Assembly: GCA_014529385.2 (NCBI GenBank)
Contig: CM043963.1
Coordinates: 69,522,912 to 69,586,911 of the forward strand
DNA from: Adiantum capillus-veneris
Lineage: Eukaryota > Streptophyta > Polypodiopsida > Polypodiales > Pteridaceae
DNA: 64,000 bases
Direction of reading: 5' to 3'
Positions 1 to 10,205 of the stretch are shown here, in pieces (position 1 is the stretch's first letter; every line of letters starts with the position of its first letter). Both the position numbers and the translations under genes were made by a program. The notes below the pieces were generated by a model that saw only the letters and a program-made list of their open reading frames with translations, did no database searches and was not told the DNA's origin.

Positions 1-1505
1 GTTCTATTCCATCTCTCATGTCAAAGGTAACAATGTCTGCATGACTAATCCACTTGAATTGTTCTTGAAAGATAAGTTTATGAAGGTGATTGGATTTTTA
101 TTGGAAGCTACTTGAGTACTCTAACAAAACAGGATGATTGGTTTGAAAAAGAATTCAAGAGGATACGTAGGAAAGAATACGGTACTTTTTGAGGGATGGT
201 TACTTGTGGAAGCATCCTAAGCAAAAGGGTGTTACACCACAGAGGGTTATATGTCAAAAAGAGACTCAAGTAAATCTCACGCAAGAGTTTCATGAGAGTC
301 TATGGGCTGGACACAGAGGAGTGTGGGCAACCTTCTCCAAGTTGAAAGAAAAATACTAGTGGAGGGGTATGTATAAAGATGTATCTCAATTTGTAGAGTC
401 ATGTGTTAACTTATCAAATGTATTCAAATGTTCAACATCATAATGGATTGCACCCTACATATCCACTAGCCATGCATTATAAATGGGTTGTGGATCCAGT
501 CATAATGCCTTTAGGACTCTAGCAGATGAGATACTTAGTTCTTGCACGAGAGGACCTAACTAACCAAGTTGAAGGGCGAGCATTAAGAGATATAACCAAA
601 AAATCTGTATGCAAATTCCTTCTTGATGAGGTGATTTGCCGTTATGGTTGTGTGGGAAAGATCACTGCAGACAGAGGTGAACTGGATGCCGAGGAAGCAA
701 GGGAGTTCTTTTCCAGATTAGGAATCAAGATTTCTCTTACTACAGCTTACAACCTTTAAGGCAATGGAAAGAGTGAAAGAGGGCATCCTCCTATCATTAA
801 AGCTTTGGCCAAGGCTTGTGAAGGAAGAGTTGGTGAGTGGCCAAAATTGTTGCCATATGCTTTATGGACTAATCGTATAGCACATAGCATAGTAATGGCT
901 ATATGTCTGCGGAGCTAATGTATGGTCAAAAGCCAGTGATGCCGATTGAAGATACAATTCCCACATCGAATGTACTACCTTGGCAAGAGGGCTTAGCTGG
1001 GAAGGTCTCCTTGCATTGCGCATAAGGAAACTAGAGAGAAGACCTAAAGACATTGAGGCTGCAAAAGAACGAAATGCAAGGTTGAAAAACAAGGACTACT
1101 TTGATAAGCGACATCGGCTTACAAGCAAATAAATTGACAAAGGTGACTGGGTTTTAGTGTATGATAGTAGCCTTGATAACCAGTACATAGTCATGCGTAA
1201 TTTTTCAAAAAGATGGTTTGGACCGTATGTTGTAAAGCATGTGCATGAAAATGCTACTTACAGTTTGTCTGAACTAGATATTACAGAAGTAAAGATTCTC
1301 ATTGCAGGAAAAAAGATCAAATTGTTTAAGAGAAGAGGTGACAATGATACAAAAGATGTTGATGAGAAGGAAGATCAAAACACAGGTGAAGATCAAAGTG
1401 AAGATAAAGCTTTGGAGTCATCCAGTGAAAAAGAAAGCAAGTAAGATGTACAAGCGGTTGATCTTACAAAGAGAAAATCTAGCACATATCAAAGAATGTG
1501 CAGGT
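1..1505 (+). pseudogene. Ty3/gypsy integrase, degraded (family A, copy 1)
   Basis: This is the 3' end of a Ty3/gypsy pol gene, broken by many stops and frameshifts. Readable parts are the integrase core around 526-756 (KITADRGELD carries the second catalytic Asp region), the stretch after it with a GNGKSERGHPP motif near 760-790 where the catalytic Glu lies, and the C-terminal module at 1157-1444 with RWFGPYVVK, the GPY/F signature. The N-terminal zinc-binding part is only recognisable in fragments from about 110 to 450. The same protein family occurs on the minus strand at 26842-32146, which is less broken and allows alignment. A purine tract and LTR start follow directly. The RNase H and reverse transcriptase lie outside the window or are gone. 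Family assignment is firm; the element is certainly dead. Confidence 0.88.
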
Positions 1506-1519
1506 TTAGAGGGGGTGGA
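1506..1519 (+). other. Polypurine tract of gypsy family A, copy 1
   Basis: A purine-rich run, TAGAGGGGGTGGA, ends immediately before TGTCGTGCTG, which begins like an LTR. The minus-strand family A copy has the same tract at 26786-26800, also just before a TGTTG start. The position right after the integrase C-terminus is where a plus-strand primer is expected. Confidence 0.7.
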
Positions 1520-2529
1520 TGTCGTGCTGTGACACGTACATAGTGGGAATGAATGCTACAAGATCTATCCACGTCCCCACATTAACCATGTTTCTACATA
1601 TGAAAAATTTTAGAGGTGACTTGAAGGCTTTTTACACTAAATTTCTCTAGCTTTTGCATAGGTTTGCTAGACTTAAGTTTTAGAATCTAGAGGTGAACCT
1701 AAAAATTTTCACATGGGATTACACTAATCTCTTTCTTTGTTAACTATCTCCTAAATATGAGAAAATTTATAGGTAATTTGAAGGGTTTACACTAAATTCC
1801 TCTAGGATTTGTAGATTTTATCGCCTTCAAATTAAGAATTTAGAGGTAAACCTAGAAATTTGTAGTTGGGATTACACTAAAAATCTCCCGCCAAGATCAT
1901 GCTTCCATAGACAATAGAGAGAAAGGTTTAAATTACCTTCGACGACAAGCAGTGGTTAGTGGTAGCCGACCATAGCAGTGAAGGGACAACTTGAATTTGG
2001 ACATCAGGATGATTTGCACAAGCATTGAGGGAGGCAAAAATATCCCGCCAAGGTCATGCTTCCATAAGTAGTAGAGATAAAGGTTCAACGTTGCGTTCAA
2101 CAACAAGCGATGGCTCGTGGCGGCCAAACATAGCAATGAAGGGACGATTTGCATTCAAACATCGAGGTGATTTTCATAAGAGTCAAGGGAGGAAATCTCT
2201 CGTTGTCGTGGTGTGACACGTACATAGTGGGAACAAATGCTACAAGATCTATCATATAACTGTTTAGATACATAAGTATATTTCCTATAATGTACATATG
2301 CATATCTAAGTATAATAATATGCTTTTTATATCATCCTATTATTGATCTCAAGGGTAGCATATTCTTATTTTACCGTCAGAAAATACTATGGGAAAAGCG
2401 TCAATAGCTCCACCTCTTTAACTTGTGGCAAAAAGCATTGATTCTTTCTTTCTACTATCTCATTATTATCTCACACCCTAGCTAGATCCTATATCTAGGG
2501 TAACCTCCAAAATATATATATTCTACGTA
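1520..2529 (+). repeat. 3' LTR of gypsy family A, left part, with an insertion
   Basis: LTR sequence begins at TGTCGTG after the polypurine tract. At 1566 it is interrupted by about 640 bp of a repeat found elsewhere in the window, and at 2204 the first 46 or so bases of the LTR begin again (TGTCGTGGTGTGACACG). The LTR then runs to 2529, where the CACTA element is inserted. No gene is seen here. The LTR assignment rests on the adjacent tract and integrase; the far end is not fixed. Confidence 0.55.
1566..2203. repeat. Dispersed repeat inserted in the LTR, flanked by a 46-bp duplication
   Basis: The segment shares phrases with 11925-12060 and 12415-13530: a block reading gaaaattttagaggtgactt and a block reading atcatgcttccatagacaat. 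It lies between two copies of the first 46 bp of the LTR. Two short subrepeats (1885-1990 and 2041-2150) are themselves copies of each other. Nothing in it codes convincingly. Confidence 0.55.
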
Positions 2530-2541
2530 CACTACAAGAGG
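2530..2541 (+). repeat. CACTA left terminal inverted repeat
   Basis: CACTACAAGAGG, the exact reverse complement of 10194-10205, directly preceded by the GTA target duplication. Confidence 0.94.
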
Positions 2542-2552
2542 CTCTTCACATT

Positions 2553-2673
2553 AGCGACGCTCACACAGCGACGCTCAAAAAAAAAAATCCCGGCGTCGCT
2601 ATGAGCGTCGCTATAAGCGTCGCTATGAGCGTCGCAAATTTCTTTGTAAATTTGCGACGCTCATAGCGACGCC
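2553..2673. repeat. CACTA left subterminal repeats with perfect hairpin
   Basis: About eight copies of AGCGACGC occur here in both orientations, interrupted by one A-run. Positions 2617-2641 and 2648-2672 form a perfect 25-bp inverted repeat around a 6-base loop. In En/Spm and Tam1 such arrays are bound by the TnpA/TNP1 protein; the same role here is inferred from position and density. Confidence 0.85.
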
Positions 2674-2705
2674 AGCTGGGGTAAAAAAAATAACCGAGCG
2701 CGCCC

Positions 2706-2734
2706 AAAAACTCAGATCTCAGATCTGAGTTTTT
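2706..2734. repeat. 29-bp palindrome in CACTA 5' region
   Basis: AAAAACTCAGATCT, one C, then AGATCTGAGTTTTT form two perfect 14-base arms. It lies just inside the subterminal repeats and before the microsatellite block. No function is evident; a cruciform or a dimeric protein site is possible. Confidence 0.7.
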
Positions 2735-2762
2735 CGGCGCCCTCAAGCAAAGAGCAGGTAAC

Positions 2763-2763
2763 G

Positions 2764-2801
<38 letters not shown>

Positions 2802-2802
2802 C

Positions 2803-2838
<36 letters not shown>

Positions 2839-2958
2839 AGAGGAAGGAGAGCCAGGTATGCTCCTTCCCTCTCCTCATTCTCATGTTCCCTTCCCCTCTT
2901 TCTCTCTCCATCGCGCTCTCTCTCACACACACACACATACACACACACATATAGTGTT

Positions 2959-3006
<48 letters not shown>

Positions 3007-3235
3007 CAAAAACGCACACACATACATAAACAAAGAATGCACACACACATTGAGAGAGAAAAAGAGAGAGAGAGCATGCATAAACAAAAAACGCACGCAT
3101 TGAGAGAGGAAAAGAGAGAGAGAACATGCATAAACAAAAAACGCACACATTGAGAGAGGAAAAGAGAAAGAAAACATGCATACGATCCAAAAAAACGCAC
3201 ACACATTGAGAGAGAAAGAAAGAGAAACTAAGGGA
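2763..3235. repeat. Composite CT/CA/GA microsatellite and minisatellite
   Basis: Runs of CT (2763-2800), CA (2810-2834), CA again and GA (2961-3004) are followed by a roughly 55-bp minisatellite with the phrase cattgagagagaaaaagaga repeated four times to 3235. Long open frames across it on both strands translate to Ser/Leu or Arg/Glu/His repeats and are artefacts of the simple sequence. Confidence 0.9.
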
Positions 3236-3482
3236 GCGTCGTAGGAAACTAATTAAAATTAAAAGACCTAAAGATCTAGCCGACGAGGAGTTGAACTGAA
3301 GACCTATTATTCAAGAGAGAAATGGCATAATCAATCTATCATACTTGGCATGGGTGATAGAAAGGTTATACCATTTATCTCTTTTTATTGGCACACACAT
3401 CCACACACGCGCACACACACAGGAAGAAGAGAGTTATAACGTCGTAGGAAACTATTTTAAAAGACGTTAAAGATTAGGTTAT

Positions 3483-3572
3483 ATGTAGACTTACATTAAA
3501 TTAGATTTAGGTTTATTTTTAACTAGATTTACATTTATTTAAGCTAGATTTAGATTTATGTTATATTAGATT
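3483..3572 (+). repeat. Direct repeat left of the captured HMA fragment
   Basis: An AT-rich block beginning gacttacattaaattagat, with repeated tagattta phrases, recurs at 3787-3870 beginning gacttacgttaaattagat. The two copies directly bracket the HMA fragment. Confidence 0.75.
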
Positions 3573-3574
3573 AG

Positions 3575-3773
3575 ATGCGGGTCTCCATAGACTGCGATGC
3601 CTGCATGAAGCGGGTGAAGAAAGCCCTCAATGGAATATAGGGTATTGCTGCCTTCACTCATAGTGGGCTCCGTCGATCCAAAAGTACTGGTGAAATGTCT
3701 TCAGAAGATAGGGAAGAAGGTGGATCTTCAGGGCGGCAAGAGTCACTACATCCCCGACACAATGACCATCTAG
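3575..3773 (+). pseudogene. Captured fragment of a heavy-metal-associated (HMA) domain gene
   Basis: Read from ATG at 3575, the first 22 codons give RVSIDCDACMKRVKKAL, the start of a plant HMA (copper chaperone/HIPP type) domain with the metal-binding CxxC as CDAC. A TAG follows, then GIAAF. After a one-base frame change the sequence continues VGSVDPKVLVKCLQKIGKKV, the second half of the HMA fold, and stops at 3771. About ten residues in the middle of the usual 65-70-residue domain seem missing. The HMA family binds Cu, Zn or Cd; this copy cannot make a working domain in one frame. It lies between two direct repeats inside the CACTA element, upstream of the transposase, as expected for transposon capture of host sequence. 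It is too short and broken for a simple ORF scan. Confidence 0.82.
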
Positions 3774-3786
3774 ACAACCTCTAGTC

Positions 3787-3870
3787 ATTAGACTTACGTT
3801 AAATTAGATTTAGCTTTATTTTTAGTTAGATTTACGTTTATTTAGATTTACGCTTATTTACGTTAGATCG
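3787..3870 (+). repeat. Direct repeat right of the captured HMA fragment
   Basis: This copy matches 3483-3572 with scattered substitutions and a deletion near its end. The pair suggests that the captured fragment arrived with, or was followed by, duplication of flanking sequence. Confidence 0.75.
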
Positions 3871-4157
3871 AGTCCACGCAAGAATTACTTACGGTTTAGG
3901 GTTTAGAGTTAGACGAACAGTGAAAAGATCTACTGTGAAAAGATGTTAAGATGAAGTGAAGTGCTACAGCTAGAGAAGAGGCAAAGGGATTTTGTCCACT
4001 ACATGCAGTATCATGTAGACGTGGGTGTCTAGATTTCTTGTACCCACAAATATAGGTATTGACCAATAAAGACGAGATTATAACCCGGTGGTTCTGATCT
4101 CCGTGCACCTCTAGACCGAGGTGTGCGGGGATTGGACATGACTAGAGAATGTGAGGT

Positions 4158-4159
<2 letters not shown>

Positions 4160-4201
<42 letters not shown>
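4160..4201. repeat. (GA)n microsatellite
   Basis: An uninterrupted GA run lies about 65 bp upstream of the transposase ATG, probably in its leader. Confidence 0.95.
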
Positions 4202-4205
<4 letters not shown>

Positions 4206-4267
4206 GACGAAGAATGCCAATAGAATATTAAATTTGTTGTCTAGGTTATAAGTTTCTTATCCTCATT

Positions 4268-7200
4268 ATGAGTAGCGACGAGGATGTGGGACCGTCCAAC
4301 CGAAACACCTATCTCTCAACGAGGGTCTTATGTCCTTGTAATCAATGCAAGCATGCTGTGCGACGGACAAGACGTGTTTCTTTGCAGCACGTTCGTGAAT
4401 TTGGCGAGTTCGATCCATCTATTATAGATCGAGTTGTTGCTAATTATAACTCGTCGGACTCTGACGCTGGCCAACAAGCAGCAATCTTGCAACCCAATAG
4501 ACGTATTCGCAGGCGCTTTGGTCAAGCAGCATATGTGAGGCCACAAGATGTAGCCTCTGACAGCTCGGGGGATGATCATGCAGAGCACATTCCCAACGAG
4601 GCAATGTTTGAGCCCGAGATTGATGAAATGATCGAGACGATCATGGATTCAGAAAGGCTTATCTATGATGATATGAAAAGTGAAGCCGATACATCATTGT
4701 ATAATGGAGCACGTATGTCTAGATTGAAAGCACTCCTGGTTCTTCTCAACATGCAGGCAAAGTTTGGATGGAGTGACACTAGCGTCACAGCGCTTTTCAG
4801 GTGATCTATTACAATTAGTTTACTTTAATAGAACTCATGGTGTATAATGATCTGATAGATTTTTACACGACTGTATCATATTTTTATGTTGTGTAGATTG
4901 CTGAAAGAGCACATTCTACCAGCTGACAATGTGATGCCAGATTCCCGAGATGAAGCAAGAAAGATTTTGCAAAACTTGGGGATGGATTACAATTCTATCC
5001 ACGCTTGTCCTAATGACTGCATTCTTTTCAGAGGGGAATACACAGACATGGAGAAGTGTCCGAAATGTGATTCCGAAAGATATCGAGTAGATCTCCACGG
5101 GACAAAAATTCCACAAAAGGTTTTGCGACATTTTCCTTTGCTTCCTCGCATCAAGCATTTCTTCGAATGTAAGTCCATGGCCGCCCTAGCATCATGGCAT
5201 GAGGAGAATAAATCTTCGGATGGTGTGCTACGAATTCCTGCAGATTGCGCAGCCTGGAAACATATAGATGGAACATGGTCGGATTTTGCCAGGGAAGCTC
5301 GAAATTTGCGCTTAGGCCTGGCTATGGATGGCGTAAATCCATTTGGTCAAAGATCAACATCTTACAGTGTATGGCCCGTTGTCATCGTCAACTACAACAT
5401 TCCCCCGTGGTTGACTACGAAGAAGGGGCACCTATGGCTAAGCTTGATTGTGCCAGGGCGATATAAAGTGGGGAATATGGATGTGTATCTTCGTCCACTA
5501 TTGGAAGAGCTACAACAATTGTGGATTGGCATAGAGGTGGTGGATATGAGCCGACACACAGGACGACGGAATGCTTTGATCAGAGGTATTCTAATGTGGA
5601 CCATGCATGACTATCCCGGGCTAACAGAATGCTCAGGTGATCTATTGACACTCCTCTCTCAGACACTGTAAATCTTGTTTTTCCCCATAGTTGATCTATT
5701 ATCATGTGTATACATGCAGGGCTTCAAACAAGCGGATACAGAGCATGTGTCACATGTGGACCTAGACTGAATGCACGTAGGGCACCCTCACTGAAGAAGC
5801 AAATCTACGAAGGTCATCAAGCGTATCTTCCGGAGAATCATGTGTTACGCGACGGCTTTTTGGGAAGAGAGCCACCAAGGATGTCTGCACAAGCATGGTT
5901 AGAGCAGAAGGAGATGTGCGATGACGGATTGCCTCCAGGGATGAAGAGACTATCTCTATGGTACGAGTTACCATACTGGCCTCGACTCGTGATCAATCAC
6001 TTGCTCGATCCAATGCACATATTCAAGAATGTGGGTAATCTACTATGGGACCATTTGACCGGCAAGAAAGATACTTTGGGAGCCAGAGTTGACCTTAGAA
6101 ATGTGGATCGTATGGAGCAATATTGGCCGCAAACAGCGTCTGATGGATCGATAAAACTTCCTAAAGCACCATGGATTTTCACAGGAGCCCAAGAACGCAA
6201 AGTAAAAGAGGCCATTCGATCTTTGCGGACCCCCACTGGCGTAATGCACTCGCTCCGAACGTGTTTTACTAAAGAAGGAAAGCTTACCGGTTTGAAGTCA
6301 CACGATTGGCATAAAATGTGTCAGGTACGTTCATAGTGGACTTTAATATCATTGCATAAAATGTGGACTTTAATATCATTGCTGCACATACTTTACAGTT
6401 TATTTTACCGGTTGCCATTGAGGGATGTTTGTCTCTCGACATCCGTAACACAATCTACAAACTTGCAAAGCTGGTGCAATGGATCTCACAAAAGGAGATC
6501 GACGTAGACTCCATACCATTCGCCAAACTAAATGCTGCGGAGCTTGTGTGCATGTTTGAGAAACATTTTCCTACTACAATGCTAACCATTCAGGTGCATC
6601 TTCTTATTCACATAGTTGATGAGGTGGAAATAGCTGGCACAGTTCATTCCAGATGGATGTTCTTCTTAGAGCGTTTCATGAAAACGCTTAAGGGATATGT
6701 GCGTCAAAAGGCACGTCCGGAGGGTAGCATGGCAGAAGGTTGGTTGGTATCAGAGTCCCTAGTGTACATTGGAGAGTGGCTAGACGGATTTGATAAATCC
6801 CGGGACACGCTATGGCGAACCATAGATGATGAGCGCATATCTGGGATTGTCATGTGCAATCTCGGTGTTGAGAAGAAGATGACGGAAGATCTAGAGGCTA
6901 AAATCAACCGATTTTGCATGCTTCACAATCCAGTGATGCAAAAGTGGATTTCACAATATGAGGATGCAAAGCAAGAGCGACAAAGGGCACGAATCGAGTG
7001 GAGACGGGGAAGACGACCACCGATGCACTATCCAGCGGTTCTGGAGAGCCTACCAACCTTCATGAGCTTAAGATGGTTGCACAACCAATTGAAAAGCGCA
7101 CAACAATGCGGTGACGAAGTGACTGAAGAAGAGTGGGAGTACTCTCGGGGTTGCGCGACCAAGGTAAGTTTGCAATGTACGACTAGCAAGTGACTTTATT

Positions 7201-7996
7201 TATAAACGTTTGAACGGCCACTCATAATCTTTGTTCGTTGTAGTATAAGTCATACACAGCAGCATGGTGTAAAGGTCGACATTTTAGGGTGGAACGAATC
7301 GACAAAAAGCGTTTTACTCAAGATTGTGGAATCATGGCAAAATTTGAACAGTCTAGTCGACGACGTTCCTCTGATGCAGATCCCGTGGTGGCGGAACTCA
7401 CTTACTTCGGCACGCTGCAAGAGATTTTGAGGATCGATTACAGAGGATTTTTTGTCGACTTGTTCGACGTGCAATGGTTCAAGATAATCATGGAGGGTCG
7501 AAACGCTACTGTGCGTAGAGGAGAGTCTGGTTTTCTTGAGGTGGATTCTACTAAGAAATGGACTGACCTAAGAGACACTTTCGTACTACCCGAGCATTGT
7601 GAACAAGTAAGTATATAAATAGTTAACATCCCCCTTTTACAAGTTATGTGCTTGAAAGCTCTCATGTAAGTTATGTGGCTCTGGCAGGTAGTATTTCATC
7701 CTACAAAGTCTACATCAAACTGGTGGTACGTCATAGAGTTAGCCCCTCGTAGTGCAAGGACGTATGAAGGCTACCATGTGCCAATCACAACGACATCAAT
7801 GGAGGAGATCAGAGAAGATGCTCAATCAGAAGCCGCTGCGGTGGTGCCAGACGAGCATCAAGATGCTACTACTCTATATGGGGTGCATGCAGAGGAGCTA
7901 CAAAATGAAACAGAGGATATGTGTTTAAACGGAGAGCTCTATATAGATATAGGAAGTTATGCTGAGTTATGCGAGGATGAGAGAGAGATCTCTTAA
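4268..7996 (+). CDS. TNP2-like CACTA transposase, six exons, intact
   Basis: This is the catalytic transposase that cuts and joins the element ends. The proposed exons are 4268-4800, 4897-5636, 5720-6324, 6399-7163, 7244-7606 and 7688-7996. Every intron is GT-AG, all junctions keep frame, and the product is 1104 residues with no stop. Exon 1 has LCPCNQCKH with HVREFGEF, the transposase-associated zinc-binding region, though its usual N-terminal part is short. Exon 2 has a CPKCDSERY zinc ribbon and the Transposase_21 core: GLAMDGVNPFG, VVIVNYNIPPWL, and PGRYKVGNMDVYLRPLLEEL. Exon 3 has GYRACVTCG and DPMHIFKNV. Exon 4 is the DUF4218 region, starting FILPVAIEG. Exons 5-6 resemble DUF4216. Acidic residues of the core are kept, but I cannot assign the DDE triad with certainty. 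The start could lie further upstream if another exon exists. The nearby truncated CACTA copy at 32147-32668 shows what decay looks like in this family. Confidence 0.9.
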
Positions 7997-8268
7997 AGCC
8001 ACAAATATTGTATTTGAACAATTTTGCTCCGTGCTGTAAAAGCTCTAGCTCTCTAAGTAGCTTCCATGGTGTGTAACGCTCTTTTCTACTCGCGCTCACA
8101 TCTTTTGATTGAAAATTCTGAGTTTTCGACTTGCCTCTTCTACCACTCGATTCATTGCGTCATTGTATTTATATGCGTCATTACGTCATTGTATTTAATG
8201 GTCTTTGCGTCATTGTCTACTCTATTCATTCAATATTAAGTTTAAATATTCGTGTGTTTAATGCAGGT
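7997..8268. other. Spacer between the two CACTA genes
   Basis: This stretch of about 270 bp is AT-rich with three repeats of the phrase cgtcattgta. It ends in a TTTAATGCAG acceptor-like site two bases before the ATG of the second gene, so that gene may have an intron in its 5' untranslated leader. No independent gene is seen. Confidence 0.5.
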
Positions 8269-9582
8269 ATGGATGATGAGGAGTTTCTTTCTTCTTTGTC
8301 ACCGCAGCAGAGACAGTGGTACGTGGAGCGTCATCGCTCTGGCGCATCATCGCGCGTTCCTACACCATCCGCATCTCCCTCTCTTTCGGAGCATTCGGCG
8401 CGCTCCGAAGCTTCGGCGTCGACGAGACGAGCGTCACACTCTTCTAGACACCGGCGCTCTAGTGGTGGCGGTGGCGGTTGTTGTGGGGATTCCGCCACCG
8501 ATGCCTCCACACCGCCTCGTGTTCGACGAGGCTCTTTACCCTCCCCTTCTTTGCCCGCCCCCACACCAGCCACAGCATCGCCGTCTACGCCAGGTTTTGC
8601 ACGGCTGACTGTTCCTAGAAGCTACACACCTCTACCTACTCCGCCAGGAGCCACCCCACTCGACACTCCTTGCTTCGGGGCCCAGACGCCGGTGGAGACA
8701 CCTGACGTCCGTACCCCCATCGACACGCCGCTAGAGACCCCTGCCGGGACACCCAGGTTCACGCGTCACCGGCCAGAGGGCTTGCCTTACTCCGTCGACA
8801 TCAGCGGCGGCATCATCATGGATGATGACGGCAAGAAGGTGATCTCGCGCATGCGTGGTCTTTGCTCTCAGCTGTTTAGACACTATATACTAAACAAATG
8901 GAGTGAAGTACCAAGTGATTTAAAAAACAGAGTCATCAGCATACTTCATGATGAGTTTCCCGTTCCAACACGGGATCAACGCTTCAATGAAGACCTGATG
9001 AAGATTCGAATGCGCGAATACTGCAAACACAAGCGTTCCGAAGTGCAAAAAGCAATCAAGAATGGGTGGAATAGGCCAGATTGGCTGGCCAAAGAAGATT
9101 GGAAGAATGCGAAGAAAGCAGCGCGCGAGAATCCCGACAAGTGGAAGCAACAAAAGGATGCAGCCAGAGCGCGAGTAGAGGCAGGGAGCTCGCACCACTT
9201 GGGGAGCGGTGGATGGGCATCATTTGAGGCCGATTTTGTAAGTCTTTTCACATTGCTCTTTATGCATGTTCGATAGTTTAGGGTTTATGAGTTTTTTAGT
9301 TCTAACATAATGAAATCTTTGTATGTTTTGACAGTGGTCGATGACAGAACGTGATCCCACACCGTACGAGCGCGAGTACGCAGGCAGGAAGGGCTTAAAC
9401 GCCCTGATGGACATTCTCAGTTCTCGCGGCGGCATGGTTAGTATTAGGGTTTACTCTTTTTTATTTTTTGTATTGTTTTATAAATGTCGTTATATGTTTA
9501 TACTTACTGAAAACTGTCTTATTGTCTTTTTTTGCAGAATCCGACAGATACGCCGCTTGGACGTGATGAGACGTCTGATTAG
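8269..9582 (+). CDS. TnpA/TNP1-like CACTA accessory protein (Ptta/En/Spm family)
   Basis: Proposed exons are 8269-9237, 9335-9436 and 9538-9582, all GT-AG and in frame, giving 371 residues. The first 165 residues are Ser/Pro/Thr/Arg-rich and look disordered, with TP repeats such as TPVETPDVRTPIDTPLETP. From about residue 168 comes a conserved block, GLPYSVDISGGIIMDDDGKK, then a helical region with the arrangement of the plant En/Spm Ptta domain (KWSEVPSDLKNRVISILHDEF, then a basic Lys/Arg-rich stretch). The C-terminal exons are short (ERDPTPYEREYAGRKG). In En/Spm and Tam1 the equivalent protein binds the subterminal repeats, bringing the ends together; that role is inferred here. I chose the ATG after the acceptor site because the upstream open frame, from 8131, is hydrophobic and unlike the rest. 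A decayed homologue lies at 33371-34700. Confidence 0.82.
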
Positions 9583-9945
9583 ACGACGTCAGTTTAGCCG
9601 TAGCTAGATAGCATTAGTTTAGGGTTTCTCATAGCTTATGTATCATGAGACGGATTTTATACGTCTTTTTGAACCATGTATATTATTACATTTGTCACCG
9701 CAATTCCTTTTGCCAATCAATTCTTTATGCCTATGATGTTGTACAATTGTCATTATTACATTTGCCAATCAATTCAGTTTGTCTATGATGTGTACAATTG
9801 TCAATTTTGCAAACAATGCGTCTTGTGGGTGACTATTTTGGGTCTATTATTTATCTTTGCACTTTTTTTAAAAAGTGAATCAAGTACAATATGGTTGATG
9901 GGTGGCAGGCATTCAATGCCCTGCCACCAAAAAAATATTCTCTCA
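9583..9945. other. CACTA 3' region with small hairpin
   Basis: The stretch is AT-rich, with partly repeated phrases attacatttgccaatcaatt at about 9686 and 9757. A hairpin GGTGGCAGGCATT / AATGCCCTGCCACC at 9901-9928 is retained in outline in the second CACTA copy near 35100. No gene is seen. Confidence 0.5.
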
Positions 9946-10172
9946 GGCGTCGCTATAAGCGTCGCTATTTATGGCTCTGTAGCGTCGCTATATGCATCGC
10001 TATACTCTTCTGTGAGAGCATCGCTATAAGCGTCGCTATAGGCGTCGCTATAGGCGTCGCTATATAGCGACGCTTATAGCGACGGCTATAGCGACGCATA
10101 TAGCGACGCTCTCGTAGCGACGCTTTTAGCGACGCCGGGGGTTATAAAAACCCAGTGTATTTCCGTCGCTAA
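9946..10172. repeat. CACTA right subterminal repeats
   Basis: About sixteen copies of the GCGTCGCTAT / ATAGCGACGC motif occur here. Forward units run to about 10064 and reverse units follow, so the block can fold into a long imperfect hairpin centred near 10065. The right array is denser than the left, an asymmetry also known in other CACTA elements. Confidence 0.88.
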
Positions 10173-10193
10173 GAGCGTCACAAGAGCACATAA

Positions 10194-10205
10194 CCTCTTG
10201 TAGTG
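10194..10205 (+). repeat. CACTA right terminal inverted repeat
   Basis: CCTCTTGTAGTG, exact complement of the left end, followed directly by GTA. Confidence 0.94.

Larger units (their letters stand above)
2530..10205 (+). mobile_element. CACTA (En/Spm) transposon, apparently complete
   Basis: The element starts CACTACAAGAGG and ends CCTCTTGTAGTG, a perfect 12-bp terminal inverted repeat. It is flanked by GTA at 2527-2529 and GTA at 10206-10208, the 3-bp target duplication expected for this superfamily. It is 7676 bp long. Both ends carry many copies of AGCGACGC in both orientations, the usual layout of subterminal binding sites. Two genes on the plus strand have the typical order, a TNP2-like transposase followed by a TnpA-like protein, and neither shows a stop or frameshift when plausible introns are removed. 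The 1.7 kb before the first gene holds microsatellites and a captured host gene fragment. It sits inside the LTR of gypsy family A. Whether it is active is not known from sequence. Confidence 0.94.

Noticed and set aside
2553-2673. CRISPR-like array of short repeats
   Set aside because: The units occur in both orientations, spacers are irregular and tiny, and the block lies at the end of a CACTA transposon, where such repeats are normal.
2561-3206. Several long open frames on both strands, up to 213 codons
   Set aside because: They run through CT/CA/GA simple repeats and translate to Ser/Leu or Arg/Glu/His repeats; long frames are expected there by composition.
8131-8268. N-terminal extension of the TnpA-like protein from the ATG at 8131
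   Set aside because: The extension is hydrophobic and unlike the rest, and an intron acceptor lies just before the ATG at 8269, which is also the start retained in the second copy.
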